A stretch of DNA of 64,000 nucleotides from Microvelia longipes (taxonomy: Eukaryota > Arthropoda > Insecta > Hemiptera > Veliidae): the NCBI GenBank assembly GCA_018340805.1, contig JACMZG010000008.1:80601542-80665541 (forward strand). The letters are read 5' to 3'. The translations under genes and the position numbers were made by a program. This document shows, piece by piece, positions 33,261-45,319 of this stretch. Position 1 is the first letter of the stretch. Each line of letters opens with the position of its first letter. The notes beneath the pieces were generated by a model. That model was given only the letters and a program-made list of their open reading frames with translations. It made no database searches and was not told the origin of the DNA.

Positions 33261-34515
33261 TTTAAAATTAAGTTGGTTTTTTATGGTTTAAAATTCTGTT
33301 GGGAGGTGAGCATGTAAGTATACAGCAGTGAGCCATTTCCAATCATTTCTGTTGAGAGCAAATCTTTTCCAAGTTGTCGTTTCAGTACACACTATCATCT
33401 CATGGTCCCACTGGATTCGAGGTCTTCCTCTACTTCTCGATCTGTCCCTCGGATACCAATTCAATATTTTAGTGGTCCATCTCTCATCCTGTGTTCTCAT
33501 CAGATGTCCTGCCCATTGCCCACTTCCCTCTGCAACCACCTTTCCTATATCATCCATCCCTGTTTTCCATCTAATCCATCTGTTCGTTTTCCTTTCATTC
33601 CTTCCTATTTTCAGCATGCTGCGTTCCATCCGTCGAACTGCTTTTCTCAATGTATTGATGTCATTGGAGTGAGAGACCAAGTTTCGCATCCGTATATTAA
33701 TACAGGTTTCACCACGCTCCTCCCATAATTTTACCTTCCTATCAATGTCAACTTCGGATCTAAAAAGTTTTCTATATCGGTTGTAAGCACCCATCCTAGG
33801 CATATTCTTCTTTTCACTTCTTTTTTCATATTATCATTTTTTGATAGTAATCTTCCTAGGTAAATAAATTCTTCCACCTCTTCTATTTGCTGGTTATTAT
33901 GATAATAGTGTTTCTTGTGGGGAGTTTATTGTCATAACTTTTGTTTTATTTACATTTATCTTTAATCCTATTTTTGAGGCTTCTCTTATTAAGTCATGGA
34001 GCATATTTCTTTTTCTTCCTCTGTTTCCCAATTAAGAGTATGTCGTCTGCAAATTTTATAATGTTTAGCATTTCACCATTTATTTTTATTCCATATTGGC
34101 TCCAGTCTATCTTCTTAAAAGCTTCTTCCAAGGATGAGCAAAATAATTTTTGCTGAAGGCACATCACCCCTGTCTAAGCCCCCGTTTAACTTTAATTGCT
34201 TTTTTAAATCTGCCTCTGTTGATCTCCAATATTGAATTATTATAAATGTAGTGAAGCACATCTGAATATTCAGCATCGATTCCATTGCTTTTTATGGCTT
34301 TATATATTATATCTATAAAAACGCTATCAAATGCTTTCTCGAAATCAATGAAAAGTAAAAATGAGGAAAGGTGTATGTTTTGAGCTTTATATATAAGTTG
34401 CTGAGCAGTTAGGATGGAATCTCCAGTTGAAAAGTTTTTCTTAAACCCCACTTGGTCTGATGGTGTATTGTAGTCTAGAAGTATGAAATACATAGATTCA
34501 TAGAAATACAATCTA
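33261..34515 (-). pseudogene. Non-LTR retrotransposon remnant: reverse transcriptase plus C-terminal domain
   Basis: Minus strand, reading from 34511 down. The first frame has DQVGFKKNFST, FLLFIDFEKAFDSV and IKVKRGLRQG, which are reverse-transcriptase fingers and palm motifs; FIDFEKAFDSV holds the first catalytic aspartate. A frameshift follows the RQG motif at about 34164. The next frame carries IIKFADDILLI (about 34040-34075), the catalytic FADD box. After stops and shifts, the frame 33803-33288 has LRKAVRRMERSMLKI, WAGHLMRTQDERWTTKILNW and SRSRGRPRIQWD, the usual LINE C-terminal region. The 5' part, including any endonuclease, is missing. Several frameshifts make it non-functional. It is a full palm-to-tail remnant of about 1.25 kb; the clade (RTE-like or CR1/Jockey-like) cannot be fixed by eye. 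Confidence 0.88.
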
Positions 34516-34559
34516 AAGGGGGCGGGGGCATAGCCTATCTCAATACATTAAGAGGCCTG

Positions 34560-34645
34560 AAACATTCTTTAGGGGCTCTGTGTAACCTCATTTAAACCTC
34601 CTTTACGAGTAAGTTAAGGTTGTAATAAATACATTTATTTTGGCT
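34560..34645 (+). repeat. Dispersed repeat, partner at 23.27 kb
   Basis: GGGGCTCTGTGTAACCTC, AAACCTCCTTTA and AGTTAAGGTTGTAATAAA align with 23288-23345. Confidence 0.6.
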
Positions 34646-35105
34646 TCTTGCTCATCTTTTGTTTTTATTTGTATTTTTAACGTTCTTTTATTCATGTTGT
34701 TGTAATTTAAACATATTATTTGATTGGATTTAGAAGCAAGGTGGTCAGGTTACTTTTTTGATGTTTCAAAATTTAACCTATTGGGCCCCTCGACTTGTAA
34801 TATCTCTATCCATAGATTGCTTTCTTATAATGTTTTAACTGGATTATTTGTTGTGTGGCTTGGGCTACAATATCAAATTATAATTTATTTGACCATCCAT
34901 TCAATGGTATCTCTTTAAGGGGACTACTTTCTTCAATTTTCATTCATATGGCCATCTTGAATGTGTCATTCGCTTTTATCTACATTACTACTATTGTGAC
35001 AGGACAGAATCTTAGAAAATGACTCAAAAGATTGTCGAGGCCTTAGCCTACATATAGTCTGTTTTAAGAGTTATATTTTAAATCCCTTAAGGCTCGTGAG
35101 CTCAA

Positions 35106-35664
35106 AAGAGGAATAAAATAAACTAAAATACATCTTTGGTTTAAATCTAAGAGGAATAAAATAAACTAAAATACATCTTTGGTTTAAATCTAAGAGGAAT
35201 AAAATAAACTATAATACATCATTGGTTTAAATTTAAGAGGAATAAAATAATCTAAAATACATCTTTGGTTTAAATCTAAGAGGAATAAAATAAACTAAAA
35301 TACATCTTTGATTTAAATCTAAGAGGAATAAAATAAACTATAATACATCTTTGGTTTAAATTTAAGAGGAATAAAATAATCTAAAATACATCTTTGGTTT
35401 AAATCTAAGAGGAATAAAATAAACTAAAATACATCTTTGGTTTAAATGTAAGAGGAATAAAATCAACTATAATACATCTTTGGTTTAAATATAAGAGGAA
35501 TAAAATAAACTAAAATACATCTTTGGTTTAAATCTAAGAGGAATAAAATCAACTATAATACATCTTTGGTTTAAATGTAAGAGGAATAAAATCAACTATA
35601 ATACATCTTTGGTTTAAATATAAGAGGAATAAAATAAACTAAAATACATCTTTGGTTTAAATCT
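35106..35664 (+). repeat. 43-bp satellite, 13 units, with trimeric order
   Basis: Thirteen head-to-tail 43-bp units, each beginning AAGAGGAATAAAAT. Variants are marked by AACTAAAATAC or AACTATAATAC and by endings AAATCT, AAATTT, AAATGT or AAATAT. Units 2-3-4 and 5-6-7 form the same ordered trimer (129 bp). Units 8-9-10 and 11-12-13 form a related one. The array ends abruptly at both sides. The reading frame is not kept (43 is not a multiple of 3). Confidence 0.95.
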
Positions 35665-35819
35665 AAGTCCAAAACGTTGTATTATGTTCTTATTTTCAAG
35701 TTTTAAATCTAATAATTATAAATTCTATTTGATTGTATTAGGACAAAAAAGATTATTTGAAGGCAATGATTTTTAGGGAAGTTTTATAGCAATGTAGATT
35801 AAATGATCTATTTTATATC

Positions 35820-35890
35820 GTTTTAGCGAAATTCCTTCGCTAATGTAGTGCCTGGTATAGCGGGAGGTTAGATCCGGGAGTGTAACCAAA
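35820..35890 (+). repeat. GCTTATGAGG family fragment
   Basis: TTTTAGCGAAATTCCTTCGC is palindromic (AGCGAA/TTCGCT) and is followed by GCCTGGTATAGCGGGAGG. Same order as 43.96 kb. Confidence 0.6.
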
Positions 35891-37557
35891 TTCCGTTTCA
35901 GAGGTTCCTGATCACGGATATAAAGTATGTAGTAAAAAACTGTTCATAAAGGTAGACGTACTTATAAACTTTAGGCTACCTCTCGGAGTTGTATTGATAC
36001 CGTGTTCGCCTTGCGTACTCTAGGTTTTTGGTTTAGTTTAAGGCTCGTAATGAAACACTCATAGTGCAATTAAAATGTTTACATTCATACATCAATAACA
36101 GTCAATTTCTGGTAAATAAATATAAACAACTAACAGGGAGCTATAAATTAAAATTCTAGTAATAATTTAGGCCTGGACTCCTGCGTCAAAATTTCATTGG
36201 AATGCCACATTTCTTGTTTTTTTCTGGGGGATTATGATAAAAAGATTTAGTGCTAAGTATAAACTAAGCTTTATACTAGGGCAAAAGGGTGATATCAGAA
36301 AATAGTTTTCTATAGTGTACTCCATATCCTTGTTTAAACCTGTAAACAATCTCGAAATTGATTTACTAGTCAAAATGTTACAGATAAGACTATAACTGAT
36401 AAACAAGTAAATCAAGGCAAGAGATTTATAGTCGAGCAACAAATCGAGCTTACAAATTTTTAATAGCTTGAGGGCTCTTTTGCCAGTTTTTTTTAACTTT
36501 TGATAGAATAACAAAATAATTTACTTGTTCTCTCTATTTTTTTGACTGGGTCACCTGTTTTCAACATGTAAACTTTCATACGTGTATTTTTTAATACATC
36601 AGTTTTCTTGTTACAACAAATATTTTTTTTAAAGTTTTGTTAAACCAATATGAATATAAACTTTTAATTGCTTGAAGCAAATATGTTTATGAAAGTTTTA
36701 AATTAAAAAAATATATATATTTGCTGAAGCTAAAAAAAAGTTTTAATTTTTTTTTAAATCCATACCAATTTTTTTAAAGAAAGAGTTTATACTAAAAAAG
36801 CCTCATATCCTAGATTATATTCTCAATATTTCCCGCCGTTTCTCACCCTTGCCGCGCAATTTCTCATCCCCTCCATTTCACCCATATCATACTTTAAGAG
36901 TAATATAGAAAGGTTTTAAAACGTTCGAAAACAATTTATCATATTGACTAATGGATTTTCGTTCTCTCTGTGCCAACCATTTCCACTAACACACGCATAA
37001 TCCTTCATATTTACACGATATTATGACTAAGTGTGTTATAATTGTGTTGTAAGGTTTTTGTGTTTATATACAATAAGTTTTTTTATGTGTAGAGTCAAGT
37101 GGGTTTTATAGTTAATATTGGAAGTGTTAAGTGCTTCACTCTTTGTGCTTCACATGAAGTCTCTCTTGTCCTTCTACCATCCATCATACGGAGCTAACTC
37201 ACGCTCTTGGTTTGAAAAATTGAAACTGGATTCTTCTTGTAGCCCTGCTCTTCATGTAAATAAAGGGAGTATCGTGAGATGTGAAGGTTAAATAAAAGAT
37301 ATTAGCAAAGAAATCTCGATAATTTATTTTATTTACTCCCCGTATTGTAAGTTGTATTTACAGTCTCGTACAGTAAATGATTATTCCCTCCTTGGAAGGT
37401 GTAAGTAGTGGCATATGACATAAGCAGACAAATGTCAGATTTGTATTTCATTTATTTCATGATTTGTATTACCTAAATTTTATGAAAACCCTTCTTTTTT
37501 ACATTTCTCACATATGGGTTTTGTGCCTATCCTTATAATCGAACAATAAATTAACTA
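35891..37557. other. AT-rich DNA, nothing firm
   Basis: The 106-codon minus frame at 36194-36514 has KLKKTGKRALKLLK, faintly like a LINE C-terminus, but no second motif supports it. Confidence 0.4.
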
Positions 37558-37895
37558 CAGCTCATATTATATTTTTTATGACTTAAATAACATATTTATT
37601 CCATTATTTCATTTTTTTTTATAGTTTTTTTTGTTGATGGTTGTCTTTTCATTTCCAAAAATTCTCAATTACAGTTTATTCATCTTTAGGTTGTAATAAC
37701 GATAAACTGTTTCCATAATAATAGCTATTATTAAAAAGTTTTATTAAACTGACTTTAAACAACATACAGAATTATCTGAACTTTAACTTGGTATAAATAA
37801 AACATTCCGCCTAGTTTGTAAACTATTACACACTGTATTGGTGTTGACTCTGTTGCCAACACAACAAAACAAATCAAGTCGAGAAACAAAAGGAT
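37558..37895 (+). repeat. Dispersed repeat, partner at 28.80-29.15 kb
   Basis: Same ordered words as the partner (CAGCTCATATTATAT ... CTGAACTTTAACTTGG ... CACTGTATTGGTGTTG ... GTTGCCAACA). The minus-strand frame at 37783 is a shadow. Confidence 0.8.
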
Positions 37896-38289
37896 ATATG
37901 TCAAGCATTGAATCAACATATATCAGAGCTGTGCTACTTTCTTTCTTTGTATCAACTTTATTATTTTTATTTTTGTTTGTCAAAGTTATATTATAACTTT
38001 GATTTTTGATCTTTTAGCGAATTTATTAAGTCAGCCTGTATCCGTGACATGGAAAACATTTAATAATTTGGAAATTATGGAATAATTTCCATTAATGGAA
38101 AGTTAAATTATGGAATAATTTCCATTAATGAAAACTTAAACTATGGAATAATTTAATAATAGAAACATTTTAATAATTTGGTTTTTATAGGGTGTAAATT
38201 AGGGATTTTGGTTGTATTTTTGGTAATATTTAAACTTTTTTTGGAGGTCAACTGCAGGGTTATGTTCCTCCATTATTTAAACTTTTATT

Positions 38290-38670
38290 ACTCTAAATAC
38301 TTAATACTTTATTACTCATACTTTGAATCCTAAATAATAAAATAATAGAAGTCTTTCCACAAAACAAAACTTTATTGGCAAAGCGCTTTTAACCTAACTT
38401 GTGGTTATCCTCAGTGCAGAACCTAACAAACAAGTTACTATAATATAAATAAGAATAAAATAATTATGAAAATAAAAAAGTAAATTAATAAAGTTAAAAA
38501 TGCATAACGCATAAAATATATGAAAGATTAAATAAATACTTATATAAGAGCTAGGTTAAAATGGTTGAAAGCGCTTTGCTAGTAAAGTTTTGTTTTGTGG
38601 AGGGACGTTTTTACTTTTTTATGTAGAGAGACTTCTATTATTTACAAAGGGACTAATACTTAGAGGGAGT
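38290..38670. mobile_element. Foldback/TIR element
   Basis: CCACAAAACAAAACTTTA with GCAAAGCGCTTT (38358-38391) is inverted at 38562-38600. A further ATAATAGAAGTC (38343-38354) pairs with GACTTCTATTAT near 38630. The right arm has about 26 extra bases. There is no coding content. A one-armed relative is at 18.99-19.15 kb. Confidence 0.7.
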
Positions 38671-40289
38671 ATACAACAGCTCTTATCATTCCTTGGGTAG
38701 CTAGGTGCCGTAACTGTACATTGATGACGTTATTTTTTTATTTTTCCAAATAATTACAATCCTACGTAAATATTAATTATTTTCCACTATTTTGTCTTAA
38801 TTTAAATAAATTAAATTTAAAATAAGTTTTAATTATTATCTATGGCATGTCTTCTTTAATTGTCTGTGTTGAATAAAGTGGTTTAATGTGGCATCACTGA
38901 AAAATGTCCGTTTGTAGAGTGCGTGCTACAATAGGGGTTGTAGAGGGGTGGGGGAGTATCTAGTCTCTCTCTTGGGAGACTATAGTAGGGGGGGGGGGGT
39001 GTACAGTTATGACACCTGTCTCACTCTACTATTCTGCCCATGTACTACCAAGTATTAGTCTCTTTGATTTTTTATGATAGACTCCATTCAAGGTCATTCT
39101 AATAATATGTTTATATCTCTAGTTCCACTGAACTAATTTTGATGGTTGTAAAATTGATTTGTCATATAATTTGTTTAACTAAAAAAAAGTTCTTTTCATG
39201 TACAGTAGCAACACTGAGAAAACTGAATTTAGAGCCATAGTCCGGACTTTTAAGAGCCGACATTAGCTGATCTAAAATGGCACTCCCAAAAATCTATTAG
39301 GTTAAACCTCTACAGCCAAGTTTCTTGCATCCAGCTCTTGGACTATAAAGTTTCGTTTTTTCCCTTTGGTTTTTGTATTTATTGAAGCAGATGGGTGTGA
39401 AGATAAGGATTAGAGGTATCTTTTAGATCTATAAATATAAGAGGGACACCCTGGATTGTTACATGTCCAGGGTTACCAGTATTAGCTTGGTAACACCCTT
39501 ACCAAACTAATGCTCTAATAGCTTCTCTACTCCAAGTATAAAGAATGGAATTTAAATTATATTTATATTTGAATAAATGTTGATGTAAATAAGTCTGGAA
39601 AAACATAAAATGAAGTTTTTAAGATGAGAAAAGTCAACGGAAAACTAAGAAACGGAATTAGTTTGAACTAGAACTTGGTTCTCAAAGCAGGTTTATGTTT
39701 TGTAAACTTTTATTCATTGAATATTCAAATCTTTTAAAAGTTTAAACTCCATTTTGGCTTTTCTTGACATCAAAAGATTTTATGTGAGCGAATTGTATTT
39801 TTACCCAGATAACAACTTACAAAAGACAAAGAATCCCTGTTGATACTAAAATTTCCAATATTCTTATGATTATTTTTATAAGTAAGCTATTTACTTGTCA
39901 TAAAAAGAGGCCTTTCACCTCGTAGTCGCGACGTTGGGACTTTGCGGCCCCCTCGCCTCCCTGTCGCTGAATGCTTGTCGTCCTGTATCAGTTTGTGGTA
40001 TATTCGTGGCATATCGCCACAATATCAGTGAATTTTCAAATTTATTAATTGAAAAACGTGTTTACGTAAAGAACTATTTGTTTGCATAAAGTTGTATATG
40101 TCGAACGATATTATCGTAATCAATGCTGATAATAAAATTTAACTTGGTTTGTGTGTAATACTGTGATAGAAGTATTTTTATTTTGAAATCAAGCCTAATC
40201 CGATTACTTATTGTGGTTTAGTAAATTTTTATAGGGTTATTTGGTCTTATTTTACAATCGTTTCAAATCTCAAATCGATCCAAACATGG
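38671..40289. other. Mixed sequence with small structures
   Basis: A run of 12 G lies at 38988-38999. A 13-bp hairpin, ATTAGCTTGGTAA/TTACCAAACTAAT with one mismatch, spans 39481-39511. A GC-rich patch at about 39915-39990 (GTAGTCGCGACGTTGGG) has no recognised identity. No gene. Confidence 0.45.
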
Positions 40290-40470
40290 ATACGCGTTTT
40301 ATGAATTTTGAATTTTTTGCTGAGTTTAGAAATAAGACTTCGTGAAAACCACTCAGGAGGTCCTAAAACACCTGAAACAGATAGTCTAGGTGAAATCTCG
40401 GTTTCAGATTTTTAGTCAAACAAAATACTTTTTCTATATATTTACGGTATAGATAAGGGAAAGTAAAGCC
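40290..40470 (-). repeat. R1 dispersed repeat, 5' part, reversed
   Basis: GTGAAAACCACTCAGGAGG, TCTCGGTTTCAGATTTTTAG and TTTACGGTATAGATAAGGG are the reverse complement of R1 5' blocks. Confidence 0.75.
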
Positions 40471-41654
40471 TTGTATTCTCAATAAAGTTTATAAGGAACA
40501 TTTTATGCATCATCTCTATATATTATTGAAACTAAATAAATGTTTACGTGATTCAAAACTTATAACATAAATTTTATGAATATGTACAGTTTTTTCGTTT
40601 AGGTATCCTAGGTAAAGGTTTGAGCCCATTATTCAAATAGACGAAACATACATTATATTAAATTTGCGTAGGTTCGTCTTTTATGAAGCTTCTAATCCAG
40701 GAAATATCAATTAAGAGTTGATTACACCAAGTTTAAGATCCTACAATCTTATTTACCTTAACTTGATAGAATGTCTCTTTGGCTTTGATGAAAGTTGTCC
40801 CTTTAAATATGAAGGCCTTTTTGACCTTAGAAACTTAGTTCTAAGGTCTGACCTTCACCTTAAGTCGTATCTTCAAGGTAAATACCCTAAGGATTATTTA
40901 CATTATGAAAATCTGTATGAAATCCAAGCAGTTATTGGCTTTATCAAATTTTAACTTTTAATCCAATAAATGACATTTGATCTTAAATTGTATTTTTTGA
41001 AAATCAAATTATAATAACAAAATTAAGTAATCGAACAGATATAAAAGATATTTTCTTAAAACCAGCGATGCAAGATTAATCGATTCTTAATTAATCCTAT
41101 TTTTTATCCTGCCATAATGACTACTTCAAGGCGCTATGGATGACTTTTTAGTTTTTTTTAATTAAACGTCTGATTGGTTCACATTTATTTGTTAGTAATT
41201 AGAATTGCTTCTTCGAAGGTGGTGGTGAGAAAGGGGTCGTACTGAGAATAAGAATAAATTCAACATTGATTATAATTTCGCGAAATCATCAAGACTTAGT
41301 TTTTGCTAATATTAAAATTGTTAAGATGTTTTCTTCGATAAGTCCTGTTGACTAACAAGAGTGTTACTGGTCCGACCTCAAAGCATCCGAGAATAAGCCT
41401 GAAATTAATTGTTTTTAAACAGACGTATTCTAAAGGAAACACTCCAGGCTTAAAATCTTTCTTTTAGAATTTTTTTCGCTCTTTCACTAGTAGGGTCATT
41501 GTAGCACTTCTACTCTCCCGAGACTCTACTGATAACTTCTAGAGTTAATGCACTCGCTGATTCCTTGGCGCTAGCTCTTGTACCAAAGGCACAAGAGCCA
41601 TAGATTATTTCCTATATTAGGTATAGAGTATTTCTTTATTAGGGACTACTCCTG
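40471..41654. other. AT-rich DNA, nothing firm
   Basis: The 78-codon frame at 40718 (EGLFDLRNLVLRSDLHLKSY) has a fair residue mix but no match. Composition becomes less AT-rich from about 41470 on. Confidence 0.35.
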
Positions 41655-42048
41655 AATTATTATCAGTTTATCTAGTATATTTGCTCTAGCCTTATCTAGC
41701 TCAGCTGATACTAGTTTTACCAATCTCACCGGGTTCTCTAGTCTCGCTAGATACTCAGTAGACTCACTGCTCAGTCGTGTTCAGCTCACTCCGACGGGGA
41801 GAGATGCCACTAACAACCTCAAGCCAATGTACCTTAACTTGAAAGATCATACGTTCGCAGACCTTCCAGAACCGAACACAGCATTCTTAGTCAATTTCGT
41901 CATTGACGACACAAACGCTACGTCTGTCGTCGAACCACAGAAACCGGTAAATCTGAATAACTTTCCAACCCTCCGCCGGCTCTCAGAACTTTCTCTTTAC
42001 GTAAACTGGAGGCGACGAAAACGTGGATCGACACTTGATTCGTCCTAA
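41655..42048 (+). CDS. Candidate exon or coding relic of unknown identity
   Basis: One frame is open from just after a stop at 41652-41654 to a stop at 42046-42048, about 130 codons, in the most GC-rich long stretch of the window (visibly near 45% GC at 41740-42040). The first methionine is at 41827. The residue mix is balanced (DLPEPNTAFLVNFVIDD, PTLRRLSELSLYVNW), unlike the Phe/Ile/Lys-rich chance frames elsewhere. It ends in a basic RRRKRG segment. No domain, signal peptide or membrane segment was recognised. No splice sites can be proven. It could be a terminal exon, a piece of a transposon protein, or chance. The element immediately downstream is a repeat, which weakens the gene reading. 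Confidence 0.2.
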
Positions 42049-42245
42049 CTCTAATCCTACATTTCCAAAGGAAACCACTTTAAACCTAGGCTGGGTTGAC
42101 GGTCTTTGAATTTAAGACCTCCCGAGTGAACGTTACTAGGAATAACCTTACATAAGGTTCTTTATATACCCTTCTCCAACTGGATTTGAACCCTCAACCT
42201 CCAAGCCGTAAGAGGAACGCATTACCTCTTAGCTTCCGGTCTACG
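42049..42245 (-). repeat. tRNA-headed SINE-like element
   Basis: On the minus strand the head at 42243-42174 has an A-box-like AGCTAAGAGGTAATGCGT and the B box GGTTCAAATCCA (plus-strand 42181-42192). The stems are poor, so it is not a tRNA gene. The body continues to about 42060 and ends near TTTCCTTTGGAAAT. Its relation to the other SINE-like elements here was not established. Confidence 0.5.
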
Positions 42246-43349
42246 TTCTTTCTTTCAAGTTAAAAAAAATATTTTAAATAGAAAAAGCATAGTACCCAAT
42301 GGTTGTGAATTGAATTCACGTGCTTTCCTTACCTTCCTTTTTCGATCTCTTATACTTTTAAAGTTTTAATCTAAATAATTGTTGTTCCCTCAAAAAATAT
42401 AATAACATATTGTCTCTTAAAATGAAAATATTTATAAGGCTTATACTCTTATAACTTCATAATAAACATAATAATTTATCTAATAATGAAGAAATTAAGT
42501 TTATATTAAAATATTATGATATGTATGTTATCTGAAACATACTGTAATAAGTTGTTCAACTTCATTTCTATGCTATTCCTAGCATTGACGAAAATGCTTA
42601 CTTGTATGATTTTCTTGATTTTTATTTTAAAATATTTTCACTGAGGAAATATCGTTTTATATTGTTTGTCATTATCATTTTCTTTCGTTATTAAACTTTA
42701 CGGCTCACTTTATTTTTTGAACTTAAAAATAATTTTGTTAAATTTTACTTTTAATAAAAAGTCTGAAAGATTTTTATACTGTTGAAATAAGTTTATTTTT
42801 ATTGCCTTCTTTTTTTATACGAGCCTATATGGTATTACCAAATTCGATTTTCCCTAAAGAAAACCTATTTTGTAAAAAAAACCTTTTACGTCGTTTGAAA
42901 AAAGCCCTTACATTAGGAGTTTCCAGGACGCCTATAATGTGACATCGATAAGAAATTTAGGATTTTTACCTTTTTTTAAACTTTTTTTACTAGTATCTTT
43001 TGCTATCTAAGAGTTTGAGATGGAAATCTAGTAATGTTTATTTTTTCTTTTTAAAACTACATTGAATCGTAATAACATTTATTTTTCCTGTATTTTATGC
43101 CAGTAAACGTAAGAGCTTATTGCTACGTATGACACAGTGTGTGTAGATCATAAAAGAATATGTAGATCGTAGAACAGGATTATAAAGTCGCTCGTTAGCC
43201 TAGTTTTGTTTTTCTTAAGAATATTCTGTTGTAGATATTTTAGTCTCAAAACCATAAGTCTAAATCTTCAGTTCACTAGACCAGTTTGAATATGTGAAAA
43301 TCGGTGAGAATCCAATCAAGTAAGTGTCTGATTAATTAACAGGATCAAA

Positions 43350-43351
<2 letters not shown>
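42246..43351. other. AT-rich DNA, nothing recognised
   Basis: No gene or repeat supported. Confidence 0.5.

Positions 43352-43421
<70 letters not shown>
43352..43421. repeat. (TA)n microsatellite
   Basis: A 70-bp uninterrupted TA run. Confidence 0.95.
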
Positions 43422-43427
<6 letters not shown>

Positions 43428-43954
43428 AAAAAGGTTAACATTTTCTGTTAAAGCAATTGCGAAATATTGGTCTCACAATTGTCGCATTCTGTGACAATTA
43501 TTTAACATTATTTATAATATAGTTGTAATATTTATTATAAATACTACAGATAATGTTTTAACAAATATTAACTTAAGTGTGGTGTGTGTATTATAAAGCA
43601 GAATACGTGACTTTTATGTTAATGGGGGGAATAATTTTAGGTAACTCCCCTCCTCAAATTTTAACTAGGGTTCCAATTACTTTACTTTCACGCTTAATGG
43701 ATGTTATGTGTGCTAAGTCGTGTGTAATATTTGGATTTTGCACTTCTATTTTATTTATGTTTTTACATTTTACTAATATTTCCTACCTATTAAATATTAT
43801 AGAATTTCAGTCCACGTTATTTTCTACAAATTTTATTTTATTTAATGGTTACTTTTAAAGTGTGTATTTTGTCGAAATAATTTTATAGTTTGGAAATTCT
43901 AGAGTTCATTATTTGTTTAGACACATAAATTTATAATAAATAATTTTATTAAGT

Positions 43955-44200
43955 TTTTTAGTGAATTTTCTTTTAAAGCAATTCGCTAATGAGGTGGCTC
44001 GTATGACAGAAGGGAGGCTAGAAGTAGTTTTAGGGGCTCCTCTTCACGTAAAAAGGGTCAACTGGTACAATAAAAATTATAATCTATTCCCCCCCTCCCC
44101 AAAATCAAAATTGGGGAGGCCGCGAACTCTTTTGAAGCCCAGGTTGTTGTGACGTTATTACCCCGGTTTTCTGTCTGCAAAAATCGCATTAAAATGCGTA
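43955..44200 (+). repeat. GCTTATGAGG family, longest copy
   Basis: GTGAATTTTCTTTTAAAGC and AATTCGCTAATGAGGTGG are followed by GGCTCGTATGACAG. Further on come GAGGCCGCGAACTC, TTTTGAAGCCCAGGTTGT and GTGACGTTATTACCCCGG, which match the block at 60.22-60.30 kb. This links the family to the composite element there. The small frame at 43961 is a shadow. Confidence 0.65.
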
Positions 44201-45049
44201 ATTAATTTTAATCGCGTAATTTTAATTATGGGATTAAACAATCGGCATAATTAATATATCTTGGTATAGTCAAAGAAAATTCGCTCGGGTTGCAGACCTT
44301 AGCGCGATAATTACTTATTAAAAAATACTAATAATATAGTATTATTAGTAATATAGTATTATAGTTTTCTCTCTTTGGGAAAAAAATATTCGCTAGAATT
44401 TAATCGGGTACGCCTCAGGATTTATACTTCCTCACTATGAATTTGCCAAATCGCATCGTCAAGAAAAATTGATTTTTCCTCCTCGAGGCGTAAATAACAA
44501 TTTTTTATCACATTATTCATTACTTATTAAGATATAAAGTAATAAATAAAGTACGTTCAGAAATTCAACATGAGACTATTAAAATTATAAAACCACGCGA
44601 GAAGGAAATGTCTCGGTATAAGTTATGCCTATATGTGGCTACCACTTCACATTCCATATACTATACATAGCACCGTGACAGTCTTACATTAGCTTTATAT
44701 GGAGCATTCACAATCTTAAACTAGCTCTATGTAGAAAATGAAAACATAGATTTTTAGAGCATTCAGACAATATAACATTGGCTTCGTTTAAAACATAACA
44801 TAGATTTTATAAAAGCGTAATATTAGCTGCACTAACCCTTAATATATCTATGTCTACGGAATAATTTTAAACTTTACATACAGGCTTTGAAATATAATTT
44901 TAAATGGTTGGATGAAAAATATATTGAAGTAGGAAAAAGAAGTACCGTGTCATTCTTTACTGCACCTGCTACGTAGAGTATTACGTTATGGACTTAAATT
45001 AAGTTTTGAACTTAAATTATGTTTTACCCTACCAGACAATGCAAGGATG
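44201..45049. other. AT-rich DNA, weak repetition
   Basis: The words ACATAGATTTT and TTAGCTTTATATGGAGCATTC recur loosely around 44640-44830. No gene. Confidence 0.4.
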
Positions 45050-45230
45050 TATTTTAATCCTCAATATATTATTGCTTTTCCTCAAATATGCCGTAAGTAT
45101 AGAGGAAATGTATTGTGTTGTACTAAAATTCAAAAGCGGAATTTCTCTAATATCATCAGTTTAATATTTTATTAAGACCTCCTCAGCGGTTTTTATTTAG
45201 TTTTCTATCTGTATGTGTGTATGTCTGTTA
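45050..45230 (+). repeat. R1 dispersed repeat, left half of a split copy
   Basis: CTTTTCCTCAAATATGCCGT through ACCTCCTCAGCGGTTTTTA to GTGTGTATGTCTGTTA. Its continuation is at 46359 after an insertion. Confidence 0.85.
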
Positions 45231-45319
45231 GTGATAGACAGATTACTGTCTAGAGACCATAAATCATCTAGCAAGTAGGCCATGCTTTGGGCCCTTCTTG
45301 CTAACTCCCTTACATAATA

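Noticed and set aside
35106..35664. CRISPR array
   Set aside because: Units are contiguous with no unique spacers and the DNA is eukaryotic; it is a satellite.
36194..36514. 106-codon minus frame as a LINE C-terminus
   Set aside because: Only a faint KLKKTGKRALKLLK resemblance; no second motif, so not called.
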